Source: a virus. Taken from it: 42,014 nt of DNA. Under the pieces are notes generated by a model. That model saw only the letters and a program-made list of their open reading frames with translations, was not told the DNA's origin and did no database searches. The stretch covers positions 1-42,014 of IMG/VR virus record IMGVR_UViG_3300017714_000033; one strand, 5' to 3'. The translations under genes and the position numbers were made by a program. Of the stretch, positions 1 through 10,159 are shown piece after piece (the first letter of the stretch is position 1; each line of letters begins with the position of its first letter).

Positions 1-858
1 GCATTAGAGACTATAGAGCAAGTAGAAGAAATGGATAGACTTACAGACAGTTTAGGTATGATGCGTACTAGCGCAGAGAGTAGTAACGAGGCTATGGGTA
101 AGTTCAACATGGGTATGAACTTTGCTATGATTGGTGTAATGTTGGCTACTTCTGCTACTATGGCCTTTAGTGGTAGTATGAAAGATGGAACACGAAAACT
201 GAGAATGCAAAGAACTGCGGCTATCGCTATGGGATTATCTACTGTTATGATGACAGTACAAATGGGTATGGCTCAAATACAAATGATGAACTTATCGGGT
301 CAAATGATAAACGGTGGGTTGGCAGCGAAACACGCTGCTGCTTCTAACAAAGTTTTAGGAGACTCTAACCTTTATGTAGCGCAGACTTCGGGTATGGCCG
401 CTAAAGGTATGAAAGCATTTTTGATTGCTTCTGTAGCAGGTACGGTGTTGTTGGGTGTTTCCTATATTATTGCTAGAGCAGGTGAATCTTTAGGTCTGTT
501 TGATGTAGCAGTTGACGACTCAATAGAAGGACTAGATGAATTACTAGACGTAGGCTCTGCACAGAACCAATGGATAGATGACTTTTCTAGTTCTTTACAA
601 GATGGTGAAGATGCTATGGCTAAGTTTAATGGTAGTCGAGAAGAAATGTTCTATGGTTTCAAGGCAGGTAACGCAGTAGGCGCTTTAATAAAACAAGTAA
701 AGCAACAAGGTGTAGAAAACTTTGTAGCGAACACAGAAGTAATTATGACTAACAACTTCAACGGTATGACTACAAGAGAAGTAGCCAATGAAATACTAGA
801 ACTTATAGAAGAAGGTTCGGGTAGTAATATCAATATAAGTATGGCAAGTCTAGGGTGA
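1..858 (+). CDS. tail tape-measure-like protein, 3' part
   Basis: The reading frame is open at the window edge, so this is the C-terminal part of a longer gene (285 codons visible; an internal ATG at 31 is not a convincing start). The visible protein has Met/Ala/Gly-rich hydrophobic stretches at about visible residues 40-58, 74-92 and 138-158, then a more polar acidic tail. Long proteins with such segments just before the tail-tip genes are typical of tape-measure proteins, which set tail length and occupy the tail lumen. It overlaps the next gene by 4 bp (GTGA at 855-858). The family call rests on composition, position and coupling to the giant tail gene; no specific domain was recognised. 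Confidence 0.6.
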   Translation, partial: ALETIEQVEEMDRLTDSLGMMRTSAESSNEAMGKFNMGMNFAMIGVMLATSATMAFSGSMKDGTRKLRMQRTAAIAMGLSTVMMTVQMGMAQIQMMNLSGQMINGGLAAKHAAASNKVLGDSNLYVAQTSGMAAKGMKAFLIASVAGTVLLGVSYIIARAGESLGLFDVAVDDSIEGLDELLDVGSAQNQWIDDFSSSLQDGEDAMAKFNGSREEMFYGFKAGNAVGALIKQVKQQGVENFVANTEVIMTNNFNGMTTREVANEILELIEEGSGSNINISMASLG

Positions 859-3800
859 TTAACTTGGTTAGGTCGGTTACTGGTAAATACAATCTTTGGA
901 TAGCAGGTTACTATGATGACTTTAGCGGTGCTAGAGCAATAGCAGACGATAACAATAGTCCAAGTGCTACAGTAGCCTACGACCACACTAAAACGCATTA
1001 CGGAAACCCTATGAATGGAGAGGCAACACTAAATCCTCGCTATCGTTGGTCTATTGTTGAAAGGTCTTTAGGTACTAATTATGACGCTGCTCTTACAGGT
1101 ACTAACAACACATATAAATATCTACAAAACAACGGTGCTTTTGAGTGGATAGGTCAAGATATAATAAGACAAAAATATGATAGGTGGGAAGGTAAAGCGC
1201 AACTACAATATCCCGATGGTAACGTAGGTAATAAATATAGATATGGCGGTAGTGGTAATGACGCATACCAATTGTTCACAAACGGTTTTGATACTTTAGG
1301 GACATATATAGTTCCTCTAGGTTCTAGTGACTGTACGTTTGGTAGAACTACTGCTAATGAATATACAGACACTCTTTACGAGAGTAAAACTGCGGGGTAT
1401 GTTGATGCTTCTTATGCAGTTTCTTTTACGCAGAAAGCAAATCTTATAGGTACTTGGATGGGGGAAACTATGGATTTTACAGACGCAGACGAAGTTTGTC
1501 CTCAAAATATTTTTTTCCCTGTTACTTCTCCCGCTAACAAACCCTTCTTAGCAATTCAGTCATACTATCAAACCGCGCCCACTAGCGGTAGTGTCCCATC
1601 TATACCTTCCATAATATACGATGGTTCATTAAACAGTAGGGCAGACGGTGACATATTCCACTTTAGAGTAGCGGTAAGGTCTTTCAACGGGAATACATCA
1701 TCAAACGGTAATGCGGGGGCTAACGTAAATGTTAAATTGGGTTTCACTAGTAGAATTGGTACTATATATGAAGATGGTTTTACTCACAGTAGTAACACTC
1801 CCGCAATCAATTTTAACCTATCTCTCACCAATTACGATTCATATGGTTCGCTATATAACGGTAACGCTACTAAGACATCTTATACCAATGATACCGCTTG
1901 GATTGACGTTGACGTTACTTTAGATTATACAAACAGCACTTATGTAGTATATCAAGACGGTGTGCAAGTAAGTACAGCCTCTTTTACTGGTACTGCTGCT
2001 AATATGTATGGGTATCAAATTACTGCTTACCCCGATGATAACAAGGACAATTCTGTAATAACTTTGTTGTTAGATAGAGTAGCACTATACCGACCATTAA
2101 CAAATCATCCCGCAGGTTTACAATTAGCGCCTGTCAAAGATTTGAAAGTTAGTTCTGTAGTCAACGGTATATCACAATGTAAAATAAATATATCAGATGA
2201 TGCAGATATTAATGCTAACGGTACTATCGGTTTTAATTCTAATGAGTATGATTATACTTTAACCCCTATTTTTGACGGCAGTATTACTAGCGATTGGTTT
2301 CTATTAGTCTTTGCAGAAGGTGGAAATAATTGGGTAAGAGATTCAAGAATAGACAGGCCGATATGGAGAGGTCTAATGGAAAAGTTACGAATTAGGCAGA
2401 GTGGAAGGGGTAGAAGTTTAGAAATAAGTGCTAAAGATACTTTATCTCTATTAGATAGACAAGTACCTTTATGGGAAGTAGGACAAAGTGGTTTGAACGA
2501 TGATGAATCACAAAATCCATATTGGCTTTATGATTCACAAGGGTTTAGAAATACTATGTACTTTGGTGTAAAACCATTTAAGTTATTAAATAATGAATTA
2601 GGATTTGATGTTGATGATTCTTTCTTAGAAAGAAACGACCAACGTATGCAATTGGGGTCGGGTCATCCTATACAAATGTCAATAAATGAAGATGCTGACG
2701 GCGCTACTTTTGTAGAAAAAGAATATGAAGGAGTAGGTATAGATAGTATTGGTTATACTGGAACATACACAAAGGTTTACATGACTGGTAATCCTTCCTA
2801 TACAGGCGGTGGCGGTGGAACTAGTGTCTCTATAATAAACTCTGAAACAAGTCAATATAATATCAGTAATAAAACCCCGCATAGTGTAGGTACTTATACT
2901 GATTACAGGGACAACTCTACTAAACAATTTCTTAATTTCACGCAAACTGATATGCCATATCAAGGCGCTGCTGATATAGTATATGCAGGTAAGTACGATT
3001 TTGCTGATGCTATATCATGGACTGAATTATACAATAAACTTACTTACTACGGAAATTATATTATAAGAGGTAGTGACACATCACCTTCTTGGCCTACCAC
3101 ATATACAGCAAACAAAATATCTCAAGCAATCTTTACGGTATTAGAGGGTATGTTCATAATGGGTGCTTACGTTCAAAGAACTCTTGATGAAGATTCTACA
3201 AGTCAAACCTACACCTTCCTTTTTGATACAGACCCTAACCTTGAAGCGGGTGATGTGTTTAGAGTACCTTATAGTGCTACACCTAGTGGTACAAATATTG
3301 ATTTCCTACAAGACCATACTGTTAGAGCAGTAAAAGAAATAATGACTTATCACAATACTGTCAACACACCCGCTAGTCCGTTGGGTAATATTTATTCTAC
3401 TTTAGTGGATAGAAAAAGATGGGTTGTAAATACTAACACACCATACAAAAATACAGAGTATGGAGATTACGAAACAGTTAGTGGGTTATTAGAAAATAAT
3501 TCTAGGATATATTACGAAAGTCAAAAAAGTATAGGAAGAATGTCGGCTACACCTACCCCAGTCGCAGACGGAGACTTGACTAAGAAAATATCTCAAGCAG
3601 TTTGGATGAGGGACTTGCCCGAATCTTTATGGTTCAAGTATCACTTTGGTGACATAACTACTGATTCTCATATAGACGCTACTGTCGCACCTAATTCTAT
3701 AACTTCTAATGATACTTATGTTCAAATATCTTCTACAACTAAAACGGCGTTAGACAATGCTAATGTATCTAACGGCATAGCCCAATTAGGCGCTGACGAT

Positions 3801-6800
3801 TTATTTATTTTCAAGGGTGTTACAACAGTAGGGAGTAATCATTATTTAGTAGGCTGTCAATTTATCAGTAATTCATATGGTGTAGGCGCTACCCTACAAT
3901 TCCCTGTAATCAAAAACGATTACAAACATATTTGGTTGCTTTGGTCGGATATGAGAAACAACGGGAGAGGGGATGCTGATGCGGGAACTAGAAAGGTAGA
4001 CTTTGGTTTAGAATATCCGCTATCTAGTAACTATGAAGTAAGTTTATTTTTCAAAGACCAAATAAATAATCAAGGTCAAAAGGATTTGTTTTCATCTCTA
4101 AAGATAGGAGAAGATATAGATATATGGAACGTAGATTCTACAGTAGACCCATCAACAGGTATACAATTTTCCTATCCTATAGATTATGATAATGCTTTAG
4201 GTATAAGTGGTTTAGCCGCAGTTAGTGGTGGGACTTACGATGGTAAAGTAGAAGTTACATATACATCTACACATTCCCTATCAACTTCGGATAATATATA
4301 TATTTATAATAGTAATTTATATGACGGTTATTATACTGTACTTAATGTCCCTTCAACTACAAGAATTATAATAGATAAAACTTCACTTGGTTCTGACACA
4401 GGTAAAACAGGGGGTATTCTAGGTGCTAAAACAAAAGGTACATCTATACTGTCTAACACAAATTACAAAAACTGGCATGACAAAGGAGGGTCTTTCTTAG
4501 TTATAGATGCTTCAAAGTTTTTCAATATAAACTCAAGTGCTAACAACGGTAAGGTAGGACAGGCAGCAGGTGGTAAAACTACTTTAGGAGATTACACAGC
4601 AACAGTAAGGGGATTCCCTGTAATAATAGATAACTATTGGTCGGAGGCTATAGCAACTAGTTCTAATACAGGAACTACTTATCTCAATCATCCTAATAGT
4701 AATAAAATAAGAAATGACGGCGTGTTTATGTCTAACAATATAGAACAGGGTGATTTTTATTTATTATTAGATAGTGTTGACAACTTTGACTTTAGCGGTT
4801 ATGGTAGAATCGTTGCTCTCAAAGATGACGGTAGTAATAAACAAACAAAAACAGAAAATTATTTTGGTTGGAATGATAGAAATAGTACAAAAAGAACAGG
4901 AACGGTAACTGTTTCACAAGCCTTTACTGCTACAGATGCGGGGTATTGGGAATTGACGGATTCTTCCGCTACATTCATAGACTGGGGTATAAGGGCGGGT
5001 ATGTATATCATTAATGCAACTCTACCTTGTGAAACGCCCGTAGCCTCCCCTTACGGTGGTTCTGAATATAATACAAGACCTAGATATAGAATAAAAGAAG
5101 TTGTTAGTAATACTAAAATAAAAGTAGAATTAACCTTTTTCAATAGGGATTTAACAGAGAGTCTAACTGGTGTTACCTTCACAGGTAGAACTAGGAGAAA
5201 GACTTTAACATCTTGGGATGCTAGTAATAGGTGGTTAAGTTTAGGAGTACATACTTATGTAATACCTGTTCAATTGACTGGTGTTCTTACTACTAGTGCA
5301 AGTAGTATTTCTATTAGTGCTGATAGTTCGCCCGATGAAATTAGAAAGGCTATGAATGATTTCTATAGATTTTCTTCTCCTACATTTAACAATCTTACAG
5401 CAAGTGAATCTTATTCTGCTAATACTGTTATCAGAACACCGTTTAGAATAAATGAAACTAATTACTATAATGACGGTACTGTTACTGTAGCGGAAAGGGG
5501 AGTGAAAAATTATGATAATGTATCTGTATACAATACTTTAGCCCCTATTCACCTTATGGATATAATGATGTATATAGATGGTTATTTTAGTAGTAGGACT
5601 AGTAATACTTACTACGACCACGATAAGTTTAGGGCTTTGTGGTGTGCAGCAACTATGAAAACTTGGATGCCCAAAACAAGATTATCTACTACTTTTGATA
5701 TAAACAATATACCTATAACAGAAAATATGTCAACTGACGGAGGTACAGTAAATATTGATTCTTACGGTGGCTCTTTCGATACAAGAGGTAAAGATTTGTT
5801 AAAGATAATATCGGGAGTTCAGAAACATAGTTCTCAAGGCGTAGACAATAATATAACTACAACCTTCTCTTACTTACAAGGTAGAGATGGTAGATTAGAT
5901 TACAGGCCAAAGTATAATAGTGGTTATTTATTTACAAGGAACAATTTATCCATGAGCGACTTAGATGGTAACATAGCAGGTAAGGTAGAGAACGTAAGAG
6001 TTTACTATAAAAATGGTAAATCTTTCGTAGATTATCCAAAGCCAAACTTAACAGACACTACTAGATGGAAAATAGTAGAACACCCAACTGTAATCTCAAA
6101 TAGAGAGGCTTTAAGTTTAGCACAGAAAGAATACAACTCTCAAAAAAATACTAGACTAAGTATTAAGGCTTCGCCAATGAGAGCAACCGAAACAGTAGCA
6201 GGTGTTTCAACACCAATAGCAGATGTTATGTTAGATGGTGGTAGGTTCGGTTACATATCAGACCCACAGAGAGTTATACAGGGCCATAATGATTTATCCC
6301 AAGCAGACGCTTATTCGTGGTCTAGGATAGGTACAGGTGGTGTATTATTCGGCGGTATGGTAAATGCTTTAGACGGTAATATAAATCAAAAATCAATAGA
6401 TAATACTACCCCCGATGACATATATAATCGTAGTGGTAGAAGTATGTATCACAATGCTGCGGCTTCTAATGATATACCTTATTCAATAAACTACTATTGG
6501 TACGGGGCTAATAGTCTAAGCCATGCTGTCCAAGTAGTTCATATACCTAAACATATGCCAAAAGTAAGTGCTACTACCTCAGAGCATTTGAGGGTAGCAA
6601 TTTCTATACAGGGTGGAACTACTATTGACGATGCGATATTTAGATTACATTTATTGGATTACCCATATAGTTTGAGTCAAGAAGGAGAAGGTCGCGCACC
6701 TTCTTTATCTATAAACGCAGGTATTACTAGTAGTACTTATTTCACCTATGTTGATATGAAGGGTAGTGGATTCCATGAAATATCAGCGCCTACTTCATAT

Positions 6801-8096
6801 TGGAATAGTTCAGCATCTAAAATAGTTGTTAGTTTCAATGCGGAATATTGTAGAGCGTTGTTGAGACATAGATGTGGCGACACTACTTCTGTAAATATTC
6901 TAAAAAACGCTAATGGATTTAGTGGCGACGCAACCATAGTAACAGGAAACGGTTCTAGTATATTCCCACTAGGTATGAGAAATTATAATGAGTTTCAAGG
7001 ATATGCTTCCACAAGAACTGCTTGGTATGCCCCTAGATTACTAATTACAGATGATGTGGTTTATGTACCTGCTACATATGTTACATATACTGATAAGGGT
7101 CTTGGTTTGACAGACGAAGTAATGACTATACAAAAAGTAGACTGGAAAGTTACAGCAGAGGGTTTGGAAGAAGTAGAACTGAGATTAGAAAGAGATGAGT
7201 CACTTTCTGCTGCGGGTATAATACCATATTTAATGTCGGGTGTAGATTCTATAAGACCTACACCAATAGTAACAGGTGGTAACGGGGACGAAGGAAACAG
7301 CAGTCCAGTAACGGGAGGAACATTTTCCCCTATTCTTGGTGTTCTAGGTTCAGAACTTGATTTGAATGCTAGTAACCCTAGTGGTGGAACTCAACAAGGA
7401 AATCAAGCAACAGAAGCACAGGGCGGCGGAGGTCAAACCTTTGACAGCACTATAAGTATAAATCAATTGAACACTCAACTGTATTCTGAATTGAAAGATA
7501 GAGCCAATTTATCAGATAGTAAGTTTAGTCACCAAAACGACTTTTCTATATTAGGGCAATCTAAGCCATCTGTACGGCCTTCTTCGATGCGAAGCATAGA
7601 AGGGCTATCTACAACAATCTCTCCCACTAGCGGCTCTCTAACGGTAACAAACAAGGGTATGTCGTTTGGTGGTGCAGGTCATCCCGAAGATACCGCAGAA
7701 CCTAACACTACTACTTCCTTCTTTATCACTATGCCCGAAGATGTTATGAGTGATGAAATTAATATAAGCGGTAAAGTAACTATGAACAGTACATCTTCTT
7801 CGACATCCAAAACAGGAACATTAGCGATAAGGGCAGAATGTGTAGAAACAGGGGATGTTATTGAAAACACTATATCCATAGGAACTAATACAGAGTTTAC
7901 TGTAGATTTAATTCCTAAAAGTATATTACGAGGTGTTTCTACAGTAGGTAATACTGTATTAGTAACAATCTCAAGAAATGCAGGTCAAGGTAGCGACAAT
8001 GCAAATGACTTGTCAATCAATCTAAACGAACTTAGAGTAAGTTATAGAAAGGCATCCTTCTTTTCTGATAGCGGTTCATCTACTTTTACTAACTAG
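855..8096 (+). CDS. giant tail/baseplate-like structural protein (2,413 aa)
   Basis: Starts with GTG overlapping the previous stop (GTGA) and ends with TAG inside the convergent nuclease gene (8-bp overlap). The protein is rich in Ser, Thr, Asn, Gly and Tyr with few charged stretches, as in beta-rich virion fibres. Around residues 265-415 a LamG/concanavalin-like pattern is seen (…DGVQV…LLLDRVALY). Residues about 420-560 look like a tail-hub segment (IWRGLMEKLRI…LEISAKDTLSLLDRQVPLW). Near residues 2095-2117 the pattern DWKVTAEGLEEVELRLERDE recalls the C-terminal part of tail-hub/baseplate proteins. A Gly/Ser/Gln-rich linker and a last beta-rich domain follow. I infer a tail-tip hub fused to receptor-binding or fibre domains. 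It follows the tape-measure-like gene, the usual place for such proteins. At 2,413 aa it is unusually long for a single tail component. Confidence 0.65.
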   Translation: MINLVRSVTGKYNLWIAGYYDDFSGARAIADDNNSPSATVAYDHTKTHYGNPMNGEATLNPRYRWSIVERSLGTNYDAALTGTNNTYKYLQNNGAFEWIGQDIIRQKYDRWEGKAQLQYPDGNVGNKYRYGGSGNDAYQLFTNGFDTLGTYIVPLGSSDCTFGRTTANEYTDTLYESKTAGYVDASYAVSFTQKANLIGTWMGETMDFTDADEVCPQNIFFPVTSPANKPFLAIQSYYQTAPTSGSVPSIPSIIYDGSLNSRADGDIFHFRVAVRSFNGNTSSNGNAGANVNVKLGFTSRIGTIYEDGFTHSSNTPAINFNLSLTNYDSYGSLYNGNATKTSYTNDTAWIDVDVTLDYTNSTYVVYQDGVQVSTASFTGTAANMYGYQITAYPDDNKDNSVITLLLDRVALYRPLTNHPAGLQLAPVKDLKVSSVVNGISQCKINISDDADINANGTIGFNSNEYDYTLTPIFDGSITSDWFLLVFAEGGNNWVRDSRIDRPIWRGLMEKLRIRQSGRGRSLEISAKDTLSLLDRQVPLWEVGQSGLNDDESQNPYWLYDSQGFRNTMYFGVKPFKLLNNELGFDVDDSFLERNDQRMQLGSGHPIQMSINEDADGATFVEKEYEGVGIDSIGYTGTYTKVYMTGNPSYTGGGGGTSVSIINSETSQYNISNKTPHSVGTYTDYRDNSTKQFLNFTQTDMPYQGAADIVYAGKYDFADAISWTELYNKLTYYGNYIIRGSDTSPSWPTTYTANKISQAIFTVLEGMFIMGAYVQRTLDEDSTSQTYTFLFDTDPNLEAGDVFRVPYSATPSGTNIDFLQDHTVRAVKEIMTYHNTVNTPASPLGNIYSTLVDRKRWVVNTNTPYKNTEYGDYETVSGLLENNSRIYYESQKSIGRMSATPTPVADGDLTKKISQAVWMRDLPESLWFKYHFGDITTDSHIDATVAPNSITSNDTYVQISSTTKTALDNANVSNGIAQLGADDLFIFKGVTTVGSNHYLVGCQFISNSYGVGATLQFPVIKNDYKHIWLLWSDMRNNGRGDADAGTRKVDFGLEYPLSSNYEVSLFFKDQINNQGQKDLFSSLKIGEDIDIWNVDSTVDPSTGIQFSYPIDYDNALGISGLAAVSGGTYDGKVEVTYTSTHSLSTSDNIYIYNSNLYDGYYTVLNVPSTTRIIIDKTSLGSDTGKTGGILGAKTKGTSILSNTNYKNWHDKGGSFLVIDASKFFNINSSANNGKVGQAAGGKTTLGDYTATVRGFPVIIDNYWSEAIATSSNTGTTYLNHPNSNKIRNDGVFMSNNIEQGDFYLLLDSVDNFDFSGYGRIVALKDDGSNKQTKTENYFGWNDRNSTKRTGTVTVSQAFTATDAGYWELTDSSATFIDWGIRAGMYIINATLPCETPVASPYGGSEYNTRPRYRIKEVVSNTKIKVELTFFNRDLTESLTGVTFTGRTRRKTLTSWDASNRWLSLGVHTYVIPVQLTGVLTTSASSISISADSSPDEIRKAMNDFYRFSSPTFNNLTASESYSANTVIRTPFRINETNYYNDGTVTVAERGVKNYDNVSVYNTLAPIHLMDIMMYIDGYFSSRTSNTYYDHDKFRALWCAATMKTWMPKTRLSTTFDINNIPITENMSTDGGTVNIDSYGGSFDTRGKDLLKIISGVQKHSSQGVDNNITTTFSYLQGRDGRLDYRPKYNSGYLFTRNNLSMSDLDGNIAGKVENVRVYYKNGKSFVDYPKPNLTDTTRWKIVEHPTVISNREALSLAQKEYNSQKNTRLSIKASPMRATETVAGVSTPIADVMLDGGRFGYISDPQRVIQGHNDLSQADAYSWSRIGTGGVLFGGMVNALDGNINQKSIDNTTPDDIYNRSGRSMYHNAAASNDIPYSINYYWYGANSLSHAVQVVHIPKHMPKVSATTSEHLRVAISIQGGTTIDDAIFRLHLLDYPYSLSQEGEGRAPSLSINAGITSSTYFTYVDMKGSGFHEISAPTSYWNSSASKIVVSFNAEYCRALLRHRCGDTTSVNILKNANGFSGDATIVTGNGSSIFPLGMRNYNEFQGYASTRTAWYAPRLLITDDVVYVPATYVTYTDKGLGLTDEVMTIQKVDWKVTAEGLEEVELRLERDESLSAAGIIPYLMSGVDSIRPTPIVTGGNGDEGNSSPVTGGTFSPILGVLGSELDLNASNPSGGTQQGNQATEAQGGGGQTFDSTISINQLNTQLYSELKDRANLSDSKFSHQNDFSILGQSKPSVRPSSMRSIEGLSTTISPTSGSLTVTNKGMSFGGAGHPEDTAEPNTTTSFFITMPEDVMSDEINISGKVTMNSTSSSTSKTGTLAIRAECVETGDVIENTISIGTNTEFTVDLIPKSILRGVSTVGNTVLVTISRNAGQGSDNANDLSINLNELRVSYRKASFFSDSGSSTFTN

Positions 8097-8856
8097 AGTA
8101 TTTATCTCTAAGGGCTAAAATATCTTTAGCACGACCTCTACCTATACCTTGTACTTCCATAAGACTTTTCTGAGTAGTCTTAGAATTAAGTATCTTAGGT
8201 ATAGAGCCAAACTTATCAAGTAGTTTCGCAGCCGCTTCTACTGATACACCTTCTATACTAGAAAGAGCCTTGATTCTATTGTCTAACTTTTTCATATCGT
8301 GTATCTTTTTTTCTTTAGCGGGTAATTTATCTCTTGTTACCGCACCCTGTATTGACATCTGAGTGTGATTAGTTACTAACCAATCACAGAAGTCATCCAT
8401 ACTTAACAGTTCCATATATTTAATTTTAGGAAACCTTTGGTAGAATTGCATCTTGAATGTCTGATTAACCTTCTTCATTCTAGCCAGTTCGATAGCCATA
8501 GACTTAGAGTTAGGTGTCCCTTTACCTACGACATACGGTTTGTATTTAGTTCCATATACAACTAAGATAGGATTCTCAAAGTCATCTTGTAAATCACGAA
8601 GTTGGTCTAAGATAGTACGGTTTCTACCCATACCTATTATACTTCTATACAGGTCATTGATTTCCTTTGCTTCTATACCCCATGTACCCATAGCGTAGTC
8701 GCCAGTAGGTAATCTCCTAATTTTCATGTTGCCGTCTTTACCCAAATCGGCATCACCTAAACGCATCAATAGTTTAGCCTTTATTTTATCATTTTCCCTA
8801 TCGTCAACTAGAAGCACAAAAAATACTATTGGGATATTGTATTTAAGCCGTTCCAT
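8089..8856 (-). CDS. ERCC4/XPF-family structure-specific nuclease with HhH domain
   Basis: 255 aa. The N-terminal half carries the ERCC4 nuclease signature: VDDRE at 17-21, GDY at 52-54 and IEAKEINDL from 61, corresponding to the ERK-x3-D core. The usual Arg of ERK is Ala here (E62-A63-K64, D68). The C-terminal 60 residues hold a helix-hairpin-helix pair (LSSIEGVSVEAAAKLLDKFG; VQGIGRGRAKDIL). XPF/Mus81/Hef enzymes use this arrangement to cut branched or flap DNA, so processing of replication or recombination intermediates is likely. There is no helicase domain, as in short archaeal XPF forms. It is the last gene of the leftward block; its start lies inside the end of the 51-aa zinc protein upstream (14-bp overlap). 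The family is clear; activity is inferred, and the Arg-to-Ala change should be kept in mind. Confidence 0.88.
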   Translation of the reverse strand: MERLKYNIPIVFFVLLVDDRENDKIKAKLLMRLGDADLGKDGNMKIRRLPTGDYAMGTWGIEAKEINDLYRSIIGMGRNRTILDQLRDLQDDFENPILVVYGTKYKPYVVGKGTPNSKSMAIELARMKKVNQTFKMQFYQRFPKIKYMELLSMDDFCDWLVTNHTQMSIQGAVTRDKLPAKEKKIHDMKKLDNRIKALSSIEGVSVEAAAKLLDKFGSIPKILNSKTTQKSLMEVQGIGRGRAKDILALRDKYSS

Positions 8857-8998
8857 TATCTCGAAAACATTCTATACAACTTCTCCAATTAATTGTGGTG
8901 ATACAAGCAGGTCGTTTCAAACAAACAGTACATAAAAAAGGTGGTTTGAGCATTCTACTACTGTAACTCTCAAGTTGACTTTTCTCTATTTCACTCAT
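8843..8998 (-). CDS. 51-aa zinc-ribbon microprotein
   Basis: ATG at 8998 overlaps the primase stop (ATGA) and the TAA at 8845-8843 lies inside the start of the ERCC4 gene, so it fits exactly into the coupled chain. The protein has two Cys pairs, C23-x2-C26 and C41-x2-C44, which would make a small zinc-binding knuckle. The N-terminus is polar and helical. The sequence suggests no specific partner. Its place between primase and XPF-like nuclease suggests a DNA-related accessory role. Evidence that it is real: exact coupling at both ends and conserved-looking Cys spacing. Confidence 0.7.
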   Translation of the reverse strand: MSEIEKSQLESYSSRMLKPPFLCTVCLKRPACITTINWRSCIECFRDNGTA

Positions 8999-10062
8999 GT
9001 ACTACCGTCATCTCTCCAACAAGAGCCTACACACAAACCCCTTGCTTTAATCCAAGCACAGGAAGGTGCATTGTCGTAGTTGATAATACTTTCAACGTGA
9101 AACTTACTTGTGTTTCTATTAAAGTCTCTCCAATTCAATGTTTCAAGATAATCAACTATTGATTCTACCATTACTTTCTTATCACTAGGTGAAACAGTTT
9201 CTACTGGTGCAAACCATCTAAGGTTTTCGGCAAGGTGTTGTACTAATGCCAGTCTAACTTCGTGTCTAGGATTCTCTACTTTAGTAGCACTATCCAAACA
9301 AGGTGGTATAGGTATCTGTTTCATAGTTCCTATCTCGCCATCGAAAACCAAATTATTATGCACCGTCAATTGTATAGGATTATTCGCTACCCATTTTACT
9401 ATACTAAAGGAAGAGTTAGGTGTATCGCCCACGAAGGGGTCATTCTTACTTAGAGTGGGGTCGGGTCTTATAGGTATTACATATCCCAATGGGTCAGCCA
9501 TGAATGCTTCCTTATCCACATTAACAGCCCACTTACCTCTAGTTATATTGTATGTGTCCGGCACTCTAGTTAGTTTCTGAGGATGACCTACGCCATCTAA
9601 TGTGTTTAGTCCTTTACTCATCTTTCTTTGGTATCTATCAATGTGTTTAACCATAGAAGTACCGAACACTTTCTTTTCAAAGAACTGATGTATATGAAAA
9701 CCCCTACCTGTAAAAACTAATCTTACATCACCTTCTAATCTATTTAATAACTTAACAACATCTAACTTTACATCATTCAAACTACCGCCTTCTAGCATAT
9801 CAAAATCCCACCATGCCCTATCTATTATGACAGATTCTAAATCCGGTTTCCATGACCTAACAGGGTCTAACCTCTCAAAATTATAAAGAGAAGTATAACA
9901 AGATGCTTTACCGTTGATTTTATTTATGTAGTTATCATATTCCTGTTGTGAACGGCAAAGTCTACGCTTCAAGCCAATCTCTCTAGGAAATAATAACATA
10001 GTCATATTATCACGCCTTTTGTTGGTGTCCACATCTACAGGTAAGAACTTGTATAACTTCAT
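8995..10062 (-). CDS. archaeo-eukaryotic primase (AEP) with PriL-like Cys domain
   Basis: 355 aa from the ATG at 10062, which has an AGGTGG Shine-Dalgarno 5 nt upstream; a GTG at 10071 is possible. Using the GTG numbering, catalytic AEP motifs are visible: WWDFDML (DFD at 89-91), FTGRGFHIHQFF (121-126 core) and RVPDTYN (169-175). The C-terminal part has four Cys (258, 338, 347, 351) in the pattern IPPCL…PSC…GLC…SC, reminiscent of the iron-sulphur domain of the large primase subunit. The protein therefore looks like a single-chain primase or primase-polymerase that makes starters for PolB. It is coupled by ATGA to the downstream 51-aa zinc gene. The AEP call is firm; the Fe-S cluster is inferred from Cys pattern only. 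Confidence 0.85.
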   Translation of the reverse strand: MKLYKFLPVDVDTNKRRDNMTMLLFPREIGLKRRLCRSQQEYDNYINKINGKASCYTSLYNFERLDPVRSWKPDLESVIIDRAWWDFDMLEGGSLNDVKLDVVKLLNRLEGDVRLVFTGRGFHIHQFFEKKVFGTSMVKHIDRYQRKMSKGLNTLDGVGHPQKLTRVPDTYNITRGKWAVNVDKEAFMADPLGYVIPIRPDPTLSKNDPFVGDTPNSSFSIVKWVANNPIQLTVHNNLVFDGEIGTMKQIPIPPCLDSATKVENPRHEVRLALVQHLAENLRWFAPVETVSPSDKKVMVESIVDYLETLNWRDFNRNTSKFHVESIINYDNAPSCAWIKARGLCVGSCWRDDGST

Positions 10063-10159
10063 ACACCCCACCTACCTGTCCTGTTACTCTAGCCATCTCT
10101 TCCATATTTATCCAATCTGTATTACCACAATTATTACATTCATCATTACTAAAACTCAT
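10010..10159 (-). CDS. 49-aa zinc-ribbon microprotein
   Basis: ATG at 10159 overlaps the stop of the PD-(D/E)XK nuclease (ATGA). It ends with TGA at 10012-10010, reading 53 bp into the primase gene in another frame. It has CNNCG at residues 8-12 and CRCG at 41-44, a compact zinc ribbon. The long overlap with the primase start is unusual in this block, and the primase Shine-Dalgarno lies within this gene, implying translational coupling. Function unknown; a nucleic-acid-binding or replisome accessory role is only a guess from context. Confidence 0.65.
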   Translation of the reverse strand: MSFSNDECNNCGNTDWINMEEMARVTGQVGGVYEVIQVLTCRCGHQQKA

